Of a DNA stretch of 64,000 nucleotides, positions 51,160 through 59,435 are shown piece by piece (position 1 is the first letter of the stretch; each line of letters starts with the position of its first letter). The notes beneath the pieces were generated by a model that saw only the letters and a program-made list of their open reading frames with translations, had not been told where the DNA came from and made no database searches. The position numbers were made by a program, and so were the translations under genes. The DNA comes from Streptomyces sp. SID13031 (lineage in GTDB: Bacteria; Actinomycetota; Actinomycetes; Propionibacteriales; Kribbellaceae), in contig NZ_JAAGLV010000015.1 in NCBI RefSeq assembly GCF_010548305.1, positions 159,993 through 223,992 on the forward strand, given 5' to 3'.

Positions 51160-51577
51160 CGGCTCGCTCCAACCGTCCGGCGATCAGGTTTGCGATGAGG
51201 AAGGTGATGGCGGTGAGTACCGGGACGATCACCAGCGTCCAGGTGGAGAACAGGTCGCTCGACAAGAACGCGAGCACGATCAGCAGCATGAAGCCGACCC
51301 CGAGGAACGCGACCAGCTTCGGATGTGGCATCGCGAGCCGGCTCAGCGCCAGCGCGCCGAGCACGGTCGTGATCACCACGGCGAGCACCAGCAACGGGAA
51401 CCCGGCCGCGCCGCAGTTGGGTGAGTCCCGCACGCGATCACAGCCCTGCTCGCTCAACCACACCAGCGCGACAGTGACGAACCCGGCCAGCAACCCGATC
51501 ACAGCAAGAATCAGCACCGCCGGCAACGGCGGCGCATCGAACCGCCCCCCGCCGGCCTCCGGCTCGTCGTCACTCAT
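51152..51577 (-). CDS. hypothetical four-helix membrane protein
   Basis: A 141-aa protein with a polar N-terminus and four likely membrane helices (VLILAVIGLLAGFVTVALVW; FPLLVLAVVITTVLGALAL; LVAFLGVGFMLLIVLAFL; VIVPVLTAITFLIANLIA). A short loop with two cysteines (GCDRVRDSPNCG) lies between helices 1 and 2. Function unknown. It is the first gene of the overlapping series that runs to the CBM9-like gene. Confidence 0.65.
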   Translation of the reverse strand: MSDDEPEAGGGRFDAPPLPAVLILAVIGLLAGFVTVALVWLSEQGCDRVRDSPNCGAAGFPLLVLAVVITTVLGALALSRLAMPHPKLVAFLGVGFMLLIVLAFLSSDLFSTWTLVIVPVLTAITFLIANLIAGRLERADA

Positions 51578-51642
51578 TGCCGCAGGCTATCCGCTCAACC
51601 GCCATCCAGCGCGGCAGCGACCGCAGGTGGTTTGAAATGACT

Positions 51643-51674
51643 GAAGGCGGTGGCTCCGGGGAGCCACCGCCTTC
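51643..51674 (-). terminator. terminator of tRNA-Pro
   Basis: GAAGGCGGTGGCTCC (51643-51657) pairs perfectly with 51660-51674. It lies 5 bases downstream of the tRNA in its direction of transcription. The T-run behind is weak. Confidence 0.8.
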
Positions 51675-51679
51675 TTCTG

Positions 51680-51753
51680 TCGGGCTGACAGGATTTGAAC
51701 CTGCGACCTCGTCGTCCCGAACGACGCGCGCTACCAAGCTGCGCCACAGCCCG
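51680..51753 (-). tRNA. tRNA-Pro (anticodon CGG)
   Basis: A 74-base cloverleaf on the minus strand. The acceptor stem is CGGGCTG / CAGCCCG with discriminator A. The D arm is GCGCAGCTTGGTAGCGC, the anticodon stem-loop CGTCG-TTCGGGA-CGACG gives anticodon CGG, and the T arm CAGG-TTCAAAT-CCTG is complete. CCA is not encoded. A terminator follows. Confidence 0.95.
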
Positions 51754-51799
51754 AAGTCGGCGTTAGCTTACATGCGCCTACGGCCAAGACGAAATCGGG

Positions 51800-52750
51800 T
51801 TATCCGGCAGCCGCGGGAGCACTCTGAAGAGCCTTCGGGACGAGCGTGATCAAGGTCGCTTCCGGGCGGCAGGCGAAGCGCACTGGAGCGTATGGCGAGG
51901 TGCCTAACCCGGCCGAGACGTGCAGCGCCGCCTGACGGCCTTCGTAGCCCCAGGTGGTCAAACCCTTCACCCGGGACGCGTCGAGGTCGCAGTTGGTCAC
52001 CAGGGCGCCGTAGAAGGGCACCGCCAGCTGACCGCCGTGCGTGTGCCCGGCCAGCACCAGCGGATACCCGTCGCCCACGAACCCGTTCAGCACCCGCTGG
52101 TACGGCGCGTGCGTCACGCCGATCGACAGGTCGGCCGCCGGATCCACCTCGCCCGCGACCTCGGCGTACCGGTCGCGTCTGATGTGCGGGTCGTCGGTAC
52201 CGGCGAAGTCGAGGCGCAGGCCGTTCACCTTGAGGCTGGTGCGCGCGTTGTTGAGGTCGGCCCAGCCGGCCGCGGTGAAGGACGACCGCATCTCCTCGTA
52301 GGGCAGGTCCGGGCCGTGCGGCTTGTGGCGCTGTTTGTTGGCCGGCAGCAAGTACTTCGCCGGGTTCTTGAAGTGCGGCTTCCAGTAGTCGTTCGAGCCG
52401 AAGACGAAGACGCCCGGTACGTCGAGCAGCGCGCCGTACGCGCGCAGCAGCGGTAGTACCGACTCGGGGTGGGAGATGTTGTCGCCGGTGTTCACGATCA
52501 GGTCCGGTCCGAGCCGGGCCAGGTCGTTGACCCAGCGGATCTTCTTCTCCTGGGCCGGCATCAGATGCAGGTCGGACAGGTGCAGCACCTTGATCGGCGC
52601 CGCGCCCACCGGCAGCACCGGCACGGTCACCCTGCGCAGCGTGAACCAGCGCACCTCGATAGCCGCCGCGTACGCAACGCAGGCAGCACCCACGCCGGTG
52701 ACGACAGCAGCAGACTTCAGCGTCGTTGTGGCAAGCCCCCGGAAACTCAT
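51800..52750 (-). CDS. membrane-anchored metallophosphoesterase
   Basis: A 316-aa protein with one N-terminal membrane helix (TLKSAAVVTGVGAACVAYAA), then a calcineurin-like phosphoesterase domain. Metal-binding motifs: LHLSDLHLM, NTGDNISH, VFGSNDYW, GVTHAPYQRV and LAGHTHGGQL. The usual GNHE appears as GSND, as in the YkuE/lipid-phosphatase-like subgroup often next to PBP genes. It may act on a lipid or cell-wall phosphate outside the membrane. ATG 52750 was chosen; it is divergent from yqeY with a 26-base gap. Confidence 0.86.
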   Translation of the reverse strand: MSFRGLATTTLKSAAVVTGVGAACVAYAAAIEVRWFTLRRVTVPVLPVGAAPIKVLHLSDLHLMPAQEKKIRWVNDLARLGPDLIVNTGDNISHPESVLPLLRAYGALLDVPGVFVFGSNDYWKPHFKNPAKYLLPANKQRHKPHGPDLPYEEMRSSFTAAGWADLNNARTSLKVNGLRLDFAGTDDPHIRRDRYAEVAGEVDPAADLSIGVTHAPYQRVLNGFVGDGYPLVLAGHTHGGQLAVPFYGALVTNCDLDASRVKGLTTWGYEGRQAALHVSAGLGTSPYAPVRFACRPEATLITLVPKALQSAPAAAG

Positions 52751-52776
52751 TAGTCCAGCCTGCCACAATCGTCAGC

Positions 52777-53244
52777 ATGTCCAACTCCGAGATGAAGCAG
52801 CGCCTGCATGACGACATGACCGCCGCCCTCAAAGCGCGCGACGAGCTCCGCAAGTCGGTACTGCGGATGGCGCTCACGGCCGTGACCAAGCAGGAGGTGG
52901 CCGGCAAGGAGGCCCGCGAGCTGTCCGACCCGGAGGTCCTCGAGGTGCTCACCGCCGAGGCGAAGAAGCGCCGCGAGTCGGTCACGGCGTACCGGGACGC
53001 CGGTCGCGAGGAGCTGGCGGTCAAGGAGCAGGCCGAGGCGGACATCCTGGCCGAGTACCTGCCCGAGCAGCTCACCCTCGAGGAGATCACCGCCCTGGTC
53101 ACCGAGGCGATCGCCACCACCGGCGCCGCCGACCTCGGCCCGCGCGGTATCGGCAAGGTGATGGGCGCCCTCCAGCCCAAGGTCAAGGGCAAGGCCGACG
53201 GCGGCACCGTCTCCGCCGAGGTCAAACGCCAACTCGGCGCCTAG
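52777..53244 (+). CDS. GatB/YqeY domain protein
   Basis: A 155-aa YqeY-type protein, helical, with a C-terminal domain like the tail of amidotransferase subunit GatB. LHDDMTAALKARDELRKSVL, AKKRRESVTAYRDAGREEL and EYLPEQLTLEEITALVTEAI are conserved. GatB tail domains contact tRNA; the role of free YqeY is not settled. ATG 52777 was chosen. The stop overlaps a strong terminator. Confidence 0.9.
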   Translation: MSNSEMKQRLHDDMTAALKARDELRKSVLRMALTAVTKQEVAGKEARELSDPEVLEVLTAEAKKRRESVTAYRDAGREELAVKEQAEADILAEYLPEQLTLEEITALVTEAIATTGAADLGPRGIGKVMGALQPKVKGKADGGTVSAEVKRQLGA

Positions 53245-53267
53245 GGGCGCACCTTTCGGTGCGCCCC
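53244..53267. terminator. terminator between yqeY and the PBP gene
   Basis: GGGGCGCACC-TTTC-GGTGCGCCCC, a perfect 10-base stem lying between convergent genes that end 12-35 bases apart. Confidence 0.88.
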
Positions 53268-53278
53268 CTCGGGTCGAG

Positions 53279-55705
53279 CTAACGAGTACCGCAGTTCGGG
53301 TACTTCGGGTTCCACGGTGGGCAAGGTATGCCGCCGCCCCCGCGCGGTTTGCCGGTGTTCGGCGGGACCGGGGGAGTCGGGATGCCCGGAGTCACTGGGG
53401 TGCTCGGGGGCTGGTTCTTGCTGCCGTTGGAGACGTAGATCGTCACCTTGGCCCCCTCGGGGGCGCCGTCCTCGGTACGCGGGTTGAGGTAGGCGACGGT
53501 GCCCTGGGTCTCTTCGGAGTTGACCTGGCCAGGGGCGATTTCGGCCTGGAAACCCATCGAGCGCAGCTTGTTGGCTGCCTCGTCGGGGTTCATGCCGTTC
53601 ACGTACGGCAGGTCCTCGACGTTGCCCCGCTGGGTCTCCTTGGTCGGTGCGGTGAAGCGGGTGGTCGGAAGACCCTTCAACGCGCCCTGCATCGCCGTCT
53701 TCCACAGCGGTCCGGCGGTGCCGGATCCCGAGGCGTCGCCCATCGTCCTTCCGTCGAAGGTCTGACCGATCAGGCCTTCGTACTTCGGGTCGGCGTCGGC
53801 GACCACGGCGGCGGCGGCCATCTTGTTCGAGTAGCCCGCGAACCAGACAGCCTTTGCCTCGTTGATGGTTCCCGTCTTGCCGGCCAGATCGGTGGAGCCG
53901 AATTTCAGCGTGCCACCGGTGCCGCCTGGTTCCATCACCTGGTGCAGCACGTAGTTGACGCCGTCCGCGACCTCCGGCGTCAGCACCTGCTTGCAGCTCG
54001 GACCGGGAGTGCTGAGCGACTTCCCGTTGTAGCTCACCACCGAGGTGATCAGCAGCGGGGTGCAGTACTTGCCGCGGGCAGCGAAGGTCGCGTAGGCGTT
54101 GGCCATCATCAACGGGGTCACATACCCGACGCCCAGCGTCATCGACACCACCTGGTCGAGCGGGCTGCCGTCCTGCGCGTCGTACAGGCCCACGCTGGCG
54201 GCGACCTTGGCGATCGGGCACAGGCCGACCTGTCCCGACAGCTGCAGGAAGTAGGTGTTGGTAGAGGCGCGAGCGGCCTGGACCATCGTCAGGTTGCCGC
54301 CGGCCGGCGTCGAGTTCTTCGGGTGGTAGTCCTTCCCGGCTGTGGTGGTGCCGCTGCAGGTGGAGAACTTGGCGCCACTCAGGTCGAGCACAGGCGGGGA
54401 CTCGATCTTCCAGTTGAGCGGGACGCCCTTCTGGATCGCGGCGGCGATGGTGAAGGCCTTCATCGTCGAGCCGTTCTGGAAGCCGCCGTAACCACCGTCG
54501 TAGGACTTCTCGACGTTGTAGTTGTACGACGTCTCATGCTTCTTCGGGTCGCCGCCGTACTTCCGGCTCTGCACCATCGCCTTCACCGCGCCGGTGCCCG
54601 GCTCGACCATCGTGATCGCGCCGATCGCGTCGTCGGTCGGCTTCGAGTGCTCGTCGACCGACTTCTGCGCGGCCGCCTGGGTCTTCGGGTCCAGCGAGGT
54701 CTGGATCGTGAGCCCGGCCGTCTTGATGTAGTGCTCGCGGTCCTTCTCGGTCTTGCCGAAGGCCGGGTTCTCGAGCAGCTTCGAGACCACGTACTCGCAG
54801 TAGAACGGGTACGCCGAGTTGGCGCAGCCGTTCGGCGGCTTGACGGGCTTGACGCTGAGCACCGGGGTCTTGACCGCGTTCCTGGCCTGCTTGGCGGAGA
54901 TGACGTTCAGCTCGGCCATCCGGTTCAGCACGACGTCGCGACGGTCCTTGGCGGCCTTGGCGTTGTTCGTCGGGTCGTAGCCGGTGGGGTTCTTCACCAG
55001 ACCGGCCAGCATCGCCGCCTGCTGCACGTTCAGCTTCGAGGCGTGCACCTGGAAGTAGTGCATGGCCGCGGCCTCGACACCGTAGGAGCCGTCGCCGAAG
55101 TTGGCCAGGTTCAGGTACTTCTCCAGGATCTCGTTCTTGGAGAACTGCTTCTCGATCGCGATCGCGTAGCGCAGCTCGGCGATCTTGCGCTCGTAGGTGT
55201 CGGCGGTCGCGTCCTTGATCGCCTGCTCGTCGCCGCTCGCGTTCGCCTTCTCGACCAGGGTCAGCTTCACGAACTGCTGGGTGATGCTCGAACCACCCTG
55301 CTGCACACCACCGCTGCTCTGGTTGCGGATCAGCGCACGGAGCGTGCCCTTCGCGTCCAGGGCGCCGTGCTCGAAGAAGCGGTCGTCCTCGATCGAGACG
55401 ATCGCCTTCTGCATGATCGGGGCGATCTGGGCGAGCTTGACCGGGGTGCGGTTCTGCTCGAAGAGCTTCGCGATCTCCGTCTTGCCGTCCGCGGCGACGA
55501 TCCGGCTGATCCGGGTCTCCGGGACGGTTGTCAGCTCCTGTGGCAGGTCTTGCAGGGTTTCGGCTGTTTTCTCGGTGCCGAAGCCCGCCAGACCCGCGAA
55601 CGGGATCGCCAGACCGGCCGCCAAAGCGCCTGAGAGGACGCTCACTCCCAGGAACAGAACCACTGACTGGACGACGCCCCGATCGTCCTTATCCCTTACG
55701 CGCAT
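53279..55705 (-). CDS. bifunctional class A penicillin-binding protein with PASTA domain
   Basis: An 808-aa peptidoglycan glycosyltransferase/transpeptidase, PonA2-like. N-terminal membrane helix (VVLFLGVSVLSGALAAGLAI); GT51 domain with IVSIEDDRFFEHGALD and GGSSITQQFVKL; transpeptidase domain with the serine in FQNGSTMKAFTI, the STN motif in ARASTNTYFLQL, and AGKTGTINEA; one PASTA domain (about residues 675-745, LPYVNGMNPDEAANKLRSMG); a proline-rich tail. It acts on the outer face of the membrane. A promoter 7 bases upstream of the ATG suggests a leaderless message. M. tuberculosis ponA2 lies near the same Get3-like genes as here. Confidence 0.93.
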   Translation of the reverse strand: MRVRDKDDRGVVQSVVLFLGVSVLSGALAAGLAIPFAGLAGFGTEKTAETLQDLPQELTTVPETRISRIVAADGKTEIAKLFEQNRTPVKLAQIAPIMQKAIVSIEDDRFFEHGALDAKGTLRALIRNQSSGGVQQGGSSITQQFVKLTLVEKANASGDEQAIKDATADTYERKIAELRYAIAIEKQFSKNEILEKYLNLANFGDGSYGVEAAAMHYFQVHASKLNVQQAAMLAGLVKNPTGYDPTNNAKAAKDRRDVVLNRMAELNVISAKQARNAVKTPVLSVKPVKPPNGCANSAYPFYCEYVVSKLLENPAFGKTEKDREHYIKTAGLTIQTSLDPKTQAAAQKSVDEHSKPTDDAIGAITMVEPGTGAVKAMVQSRKYGGDPKKHETSYNYNVEKSYDGGYGGFQNGSTMKAFTIAAAIQKGVPLNWKIESPPVLDLSGAKFSTCSGTTTAGKDYHPKNSTPAGGNLTMVQAARASTNTYFLQLSGQVGLCPIAKVAASVGLYDAQDGSPLDQVVSMTLGVGYVTPLMMANAYATFAARGKYCTPLLITSVVSYNGKSLSTPGPSCKQVLTPEVADGVNYVLHQVMEPGGTGGTLKFGSTDLAGKTGTINEAKAVWFAGYSNKMAAAAVVADADPKYEGLIGQTFDGRTMGDASGSGTAGPLWKTAMQGALKGLPTTRFTAPTKETQRGNVEDLPYVNGMNPDEAANKLRSMGFQAEIAPGQVNSEETQGTVAYLNPRTEDGAPEGAKVTIYVSNGSKNQPPSTPVTPGIPTPPVPPNTGKPRGGGGIPCPPWNPKYPNCGTR

Positions 55706-55712
55706 GGACTAG

Positions 55713-55740
55713 AGCCTACGGGATCACAGCGCCACGCCAA
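55713..55740 (-). promoter_or_regulatory. probable leaderless promoter of the PBP gene
   Basis: On the minus strand, TTGGCG (55740-55735), a 16-base spacer and TAGGCT (55718-55713). The ATG begins 7 bases after the -10, so transcription would start at or next to the A of the start codon, a common pattern in actinobacteria. Confidence 0.55.
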
Positions 55741-55806
55741 TTCCTCGAATGTGTTTTATGTCACGTCAACCTGAGCGTGATTCAGGGCGTCTATAGCTGG
55801 ACGTGC

Positions 55807-55849
55807 AACAGCCGGCGAGACCCCGTGAAGGCGGGTCCCGCCGGCTGTT
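55807..55849. terminator. lon terminator hairpin
   Basis: AACAGCCGGCGAGACCC (55807-55823) pairs with 55833-55849 with one mismatch across a 9-base loop. It lies 7 bases after the lon stop. Confidence 0.8.
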
Positions 55850-55855
55850 CTGTTC

Positions 55856-58207
55856 TCAGGCTGCGAACTGCCGCGCGTCCACCTGAGCCGGTTCCAGTGC
55901 CAGTTCCAGCACCTCACGGACGTCGCTCACGGGGTGAACCGTCAGCTCCGACAGCACCGATTCGGGTACATCTTCCAGATCCGGCTCGTTGCGCTTCGGG
56001 ATCAGGATCGTGGTCAGTCCGGCCCGGTGGGCGGCGAGCAGCTTCTGCTTCACGCCACCGATGGGCAGTACCCGCCCGGTCAGCGACACCTCACCGGTCA
56101 TCGCGACCTCGGACCGTACCGGCCGTCCCGACAGCAGCGACGCGAGCGCCGTCGTCATCGTGACGCCTGCGGACGGTCCATCCTTCGGGACCGCACCCGC
56201 CGGTACGTGGATGTGGGTGTTCCGCTCCGCGAGATCGCCGACCGGCAGCCCCAGTTCCGCACCGTGCGACCGCAGGTAGGACAACGCGATCTGCGCCGAC
56301 TCCTTCATCACGTCGCCGAGTTGCCCCGTCAACGTGAGACCGGTCGGGCCGGTCTCCTTGTCCGCCAGCGACGCCTCGATGAAGAGCACGTCACCACCGG
56401 CACCCGTGACAGCCAGTCCAGTGGCCACACCCGGCAGCGCAGTGCGCTCCGCCGAGTCCGGCGTGAACTTCGGCGACCCCAGGTAGCCCTTCAGCTCCCC
56501 GGCGCCGATTGCCAGCGACCCCAGCTCCTCGCCCAAGGCGAGCTTGGCCGTCACCTTCCGCAGTACCCGCGCGATAGAACGCTCGAGCTGCCGTACGCCG
56601 GCCTCCCGGGTGTACTCGCCGGCCAGCAACCGCAGCGCTGAGTCGTCGATGGCGACCTCTTCGACCGACAGACCGGCCCGGTCCAGCTGACGCGGGAGCA
56701 GGTGGTCGCGGGCGATGGTGACCTTCTCGTCCTCGGTGTAGCCGTCCAGCTGGACGAGCTCCATCCGGTCGAGCAGCGGTGCCGGGATCGAGTCGAGCAC
56801 GTTCGCCGTGGCCAGGAAGACCACGTCGGACAGGTCCAGCTCGACCTCCAGGTAGTGGTCCCGGAAGGTGTGGTTCTGCGCCGGGTCGAGGACCTCCAGC
56901 AGGGCAGCTGTCGGGTCGCCCCGGTAGTCCGCACCCACCTTGTCGATCTCGTCCAGCAGTACGACGGGGTTCATCGAACCCGCCTCGGTGATCGCCCTGA
57001 CGATCCGCCCGGGCAGTGCCCCGACGTACGTCCGGCGGTGACCGCGGATCTCGGCCTCGTCCCGCACGCCGCCTAGGGCTACCCGGACGAACTTGCGGCC
57101 CATCGCACGCGCCACGGACTCGCCCAGCGAGGTCTTACCCACGCCAGGAGGACCCACTAGAGCCAGCACTGCGCCGCTGCGGCGTCCTCCGACCACACCC
57201 AGTCCGCGGTCCGCCCTGCGGCGGCGTACGGCCAGGTACTCGGTGATGCGCTCCTTGACGTCGTCCAGGCCCGCGTGGTCCGCGTCCAGGATCGCCCTGG
57301 CCTCGCGGAGGTCGTAGCCGTCCTCGGTCCGCTCGTTCCACGGAAGCTCGAGAACCGTGTCCAGCCAGGTCCGGATCCAGCCGACCTCGGGGGACTGCTC
57401 CGCCGTACGTTCCAGCTTGTCGACTTCGGCGAGCGCGGCCTTGCGGACGTGCTCGGGCAGGTCAGCGGCCTCAACGCGGGCGCGGTAGTCCTCTTCCTCG
57501 GACTCGGCCTTGCCGTCCAGCTCGGCCAGTTCCTTGCGGACCGCGGCCAACTGCTGGCGCAGCAGGAACTCCCGCTGCTGCTTCTCCATCCCCTCCTGGA
57601 CGTCCTTCTGGATCGTCTCGGAGACCTCGAGCTCGGCGAGGTGGTCCTTCACCCAGCCGATCAGCTTCGTCAGCCGCTCGGAGACGTCAGCCGTCTCCAG
57701 CAGCCAGCTCTTCTGCTCGTTGGTCAGGTACGACGCGTAGCCGGCCAGGTCGGACAGTTCGCCCGGCTCGTCGACCTGCTTGACGGAGTCGATCACCTGC
57801 CACGCTCCGCGACGCTGCAGAACGGTGGTGACCAGGGCCTTGTAGTCGCGGGCGAGCTCGCCCGACTTGTCGTCGGTGGTTTCGTCCAGCACCGTCGCGC
57901 CGACCCAAAGGGCCGCACCGGGACCAGTGGTCCCCGCGCCGATCTGGACCCGGGCGACACCCCGGATGACGGCTGCCTGGGCTCCGCCCGGCAACCTGCC
58001 GATCTGCTCGATCTCGCCGAGCGTCCCGGCCTTGGCATATTTTCCGTCCAGGCGCGGCACCAGGAGTACCTGGTCCTCGCCGGAGGCCTGTGCGGCATCG
58101 ATGGCGGCGCGCGCCTCGGCGTCGGCCAGCCGGACCGGCACGACCATTCCCGGCAGGACCACGACGTCGTCGAGCGGCAGTACAGGAAGATTCAACGTCT
58201 CAGTCAC
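55856..58207 (-). CDS. lon: ATP-dependent protease Lon
   Basis: A 783-aa cytosolic AAA+ serine protease. N-terminal substrate domain (LNLPVLPLDDVVVLPGMVVP), coiled coil (EGMEKQQREFLLRQQLAAVR), AAA+ module with Walker A VGPPGVGKTSLGES and Walker B VVLLDEIDKVG, and a C-terminal protease domain with the catalytic serine in PKDGPSAGVTMTTAL and lysine in GGVKQKLLAAHRAG. GTG 58207 was chosen: GAGGG lies 9 bases upstream and the family start fits; the frame is open to 58270. A HAIR element 24 bases upstream points to HspR control. Confidence 0.95.
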   Translation of the reverse strand: MTETLNLPVLPLDDVVVLPGMVVPVRLADAEARAAIDAAQASGEDQVLLVPRLDGKYAKAGTLGEIEQIGRLPGGAQAAVIRGVARVQIGAGTTGPGAALWVGATVLDETTDDKSGELARDYKALVTTVLQRRGAWQVIDSVKQVDEPGELSDLAGYASYLTNEQKSWLLETADVSERLTKLIGWVKDHLAELEVSETIQKDVQEGMEKQQREFLLRQQLAAVRKELAELDGKAESEEEDYRARVEAADLPEHVRKAALAEVDKLERTAEQSPEVGWIRTWLDTVLELPWNERTEDGYDLREARAILDADHAGLDDVKERITEYLAVRRRRADRGLGVVGGRRSGAVLALVGPPGVGKTSLGESVARAMGRKFVRVALGGVRDEAEIRGHRRTYVGALPGRIVRAITEAGSMNPVVLLDEIDKVGADYRGDPTAALLEVLDPAQNHTFRDHYLEVELDLSDVVFLATANVLDSIPAPLLDRMELVQLDGYTEDEKVTIARDHLLPRQLDRAGLSVEEVAIDDSALRLLAGEYTREAGVRQLERSIARVLRKVTAKLALGEELGSLAIGAGELKGYLGSPKFTPDSAERTALPGVATGLAVTGAGGDVLFIEASLADKETGPTGLTLTGQLGDVMKESAQIALSYLRSHGAELGLPVGDLAERNTHIHVPAGAVPKDGPSAGVTMTTALASLLSGRPVRSEVAMTGEVSLTGRVLPIGGVKQKLLAAHRAGLTTILIPKRNEPDLEDVPESVLSELTVHPVSDVREVLELALEPAQVDARQFAA

Positions 58208-58230
58208 GCTGTCACACCCTCTGTTGAAGA

Positions 58231-58249
58231 TTGAGTCTGACAGGCTCAA
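58231..58249 (-). promoter_or_regulatory. HAIR element (HspR operator) before lon
   Basis: TTGAGTCTGACAGGCTCAA contains TTGAG-N9-CTCAA, the core of the HAIR consensus CTTGAGT-N7-ACTCAAG; only the outermost bases and one inner base differ. HspR with DnaK represses clpB, dnaK and lon in several actinobacteria. It sits 24 bases upstream of the lon GTG. Confidence 0.82.
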
Positions 58250-58313
58250 CCATCGCCCCCACCTGCTCATTCCCGGGGCCTCGCGGCGTTCGCTGAGGGT
58301 GAAAAAGGTGACT

Positions 58314-59435
58314 TCAGGCGGTCAGCAGATCGCCGATCGTGCGCAGGCCGGCCAGGTCGTGGACGTCGTCGGGCAGCGCGGGCACGTCGACGGTGGCGAT
58401 CGAGCGGTGGCCGCGGCGGAATCGCTCGGCACGTTTACGGTCGCTGACCACCTGCTGCATCCGGTCGGCGTGCAGGCGTAGTACCGCGGCTGTCAGCGGT
58501 GATTTCTCGTCGGACTCCAGCCGCTCGGCTGCTGCCAGCGCCTGCCCGGCGGACACCTCGGGCACGTGGGTGGTCGTCACCCGGTTGAGGACGACGCCGG
58601 CGAGCGGCATGTTCTCCTCGCGCAGTCGCTCGGTGAAGTACGACGCCTCGCGCAGTGCGTCGTTCTGCGGAGCGGCCACCACCAGGAACGCCGTGTGCGG
58701 CTCGCGCAGCAGCGCCACCGTCTTCTCGGCCCGCTCGCGGAACCCACCGAAGAGCGTGTCGAAGGCGGCCGCGAAGGTCTGTACGTCGGTCAGCACCTGC
58801 GCGCCGAGAACCTTGTTCATCACCGACATGGCCAGGTTCACCCCGGCCGACATGAGCCGGAGCGGACCGCGCGCGGGCGCCAGCAGGAGTCGCAGGAACC
58901 GCCCTTCGAGGAGCGAGGCCAGCCGCTCGGGGGCATCCAGGAAGTCCAGCGCCGAGCGCGAAGGAGGCGTGTCCACGATGATCAGATCCCACTCGCCGGT
59001 CCGCTCGGACTGCTTGTACAGCTGGCCGAGCTTCTCCATCGCCATGTACTCCTGCGTCCCGGCGAAGGACGAGGAAAGCGCTACGTAGAAGGGGTTCGCG
59101 AGGATCTGCTCGGCCTTCTCGGGGGTGGCGTGCGAGAGCACCACCTCGTCGAAGGTGCGCTTCATGTCCAGCATCATCGCGTCCAGCCGGCCGCCGTTCG
59201 CGTCGTCGACCTCCGCCACCGCCCGCGGCGTGTTGTCCAGCTCGGTCAGGCCGAGTGCCTGGGCCAGCCTGCGCGCCGGATCGATCGTCAGAACGACGAC
59301 CTGCCGCCCGCGCTCGGCGGCCCTGAGGCCCAACGCGGCCGCCGTCGTCGTCTTGCCGACGCCACCGGATCCGCACGTCACGATGATCCGGGTGCCCGGA
59401 TCATCGATCAGGGCATCGAGGTCGAGTGCCGTCAT
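58314..59435 (-). CDS. ArsA/Get3-like ATPase, second of pair
   Basis: A 373-aa ATPase of the ArsA/Get3 (SIMIBI) family. The P-loop is VTCGSGGVGKTTTAAALG. Switch regions follow as LTIDPARRLAQALGL and LIIVDTPPSRSALDFLDAPE. The deviant Walker A of the family is usually KGGxGKT with a signature lysine; here it reads SGGVGKT, so that lysine is missing. It overlaps its partner by 4 bases. M. tuberculosis Rv3679-Rv3680 is the matching pair. Role is unproven; arsenite transport is unlikely, as no arsB lies near. Confidence 0.85.
   Translation of the reverse strand: MTALDLDALIDDPGTRIIVTCGSGGVGKTTTAAALGLRAAERGRQVVVLTIDPARRLAQALGLTELDNTPRAVAEVDDANGGRLDAMMLDMKRTFDEVVLSHATPEKAEQILANPFYVALSSSFAGTQEYMAMEKLGQLYKQSERTGEWDLIIVDTPPSRSALDFLDAPERLASLLEGRFLRLLLAPARGPLRLMSAGVNLAMSVMNKVLGAQVLTDVQTFAAAFDTLFGGFRERAEKTVALLREPHTAFLVVAAPQNDALREASYFTERLREENMPLAGVVLNRVTTTHVPEVSAGQALAAAERLESDEKSPLTAAVLRLHADRMQQVVSDRKRAERFRRGHRSIATVDVPALPDDVHDLAGLRTIGDLLTA

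Noticed and set aside
51680..51753. tRNA-Pro as an integration (att) site
   Set aside because: No integrase and no second copy of the tRNA 3' end seen nearby; flanking genes are ordinary chromosomal ones.
53942..55633. Long + strand open frame opposite the PBP gene
   Set aside because: Low-complexity V/R/D-rich translation with no domain; the minus strand encodes a complete class A PBP.
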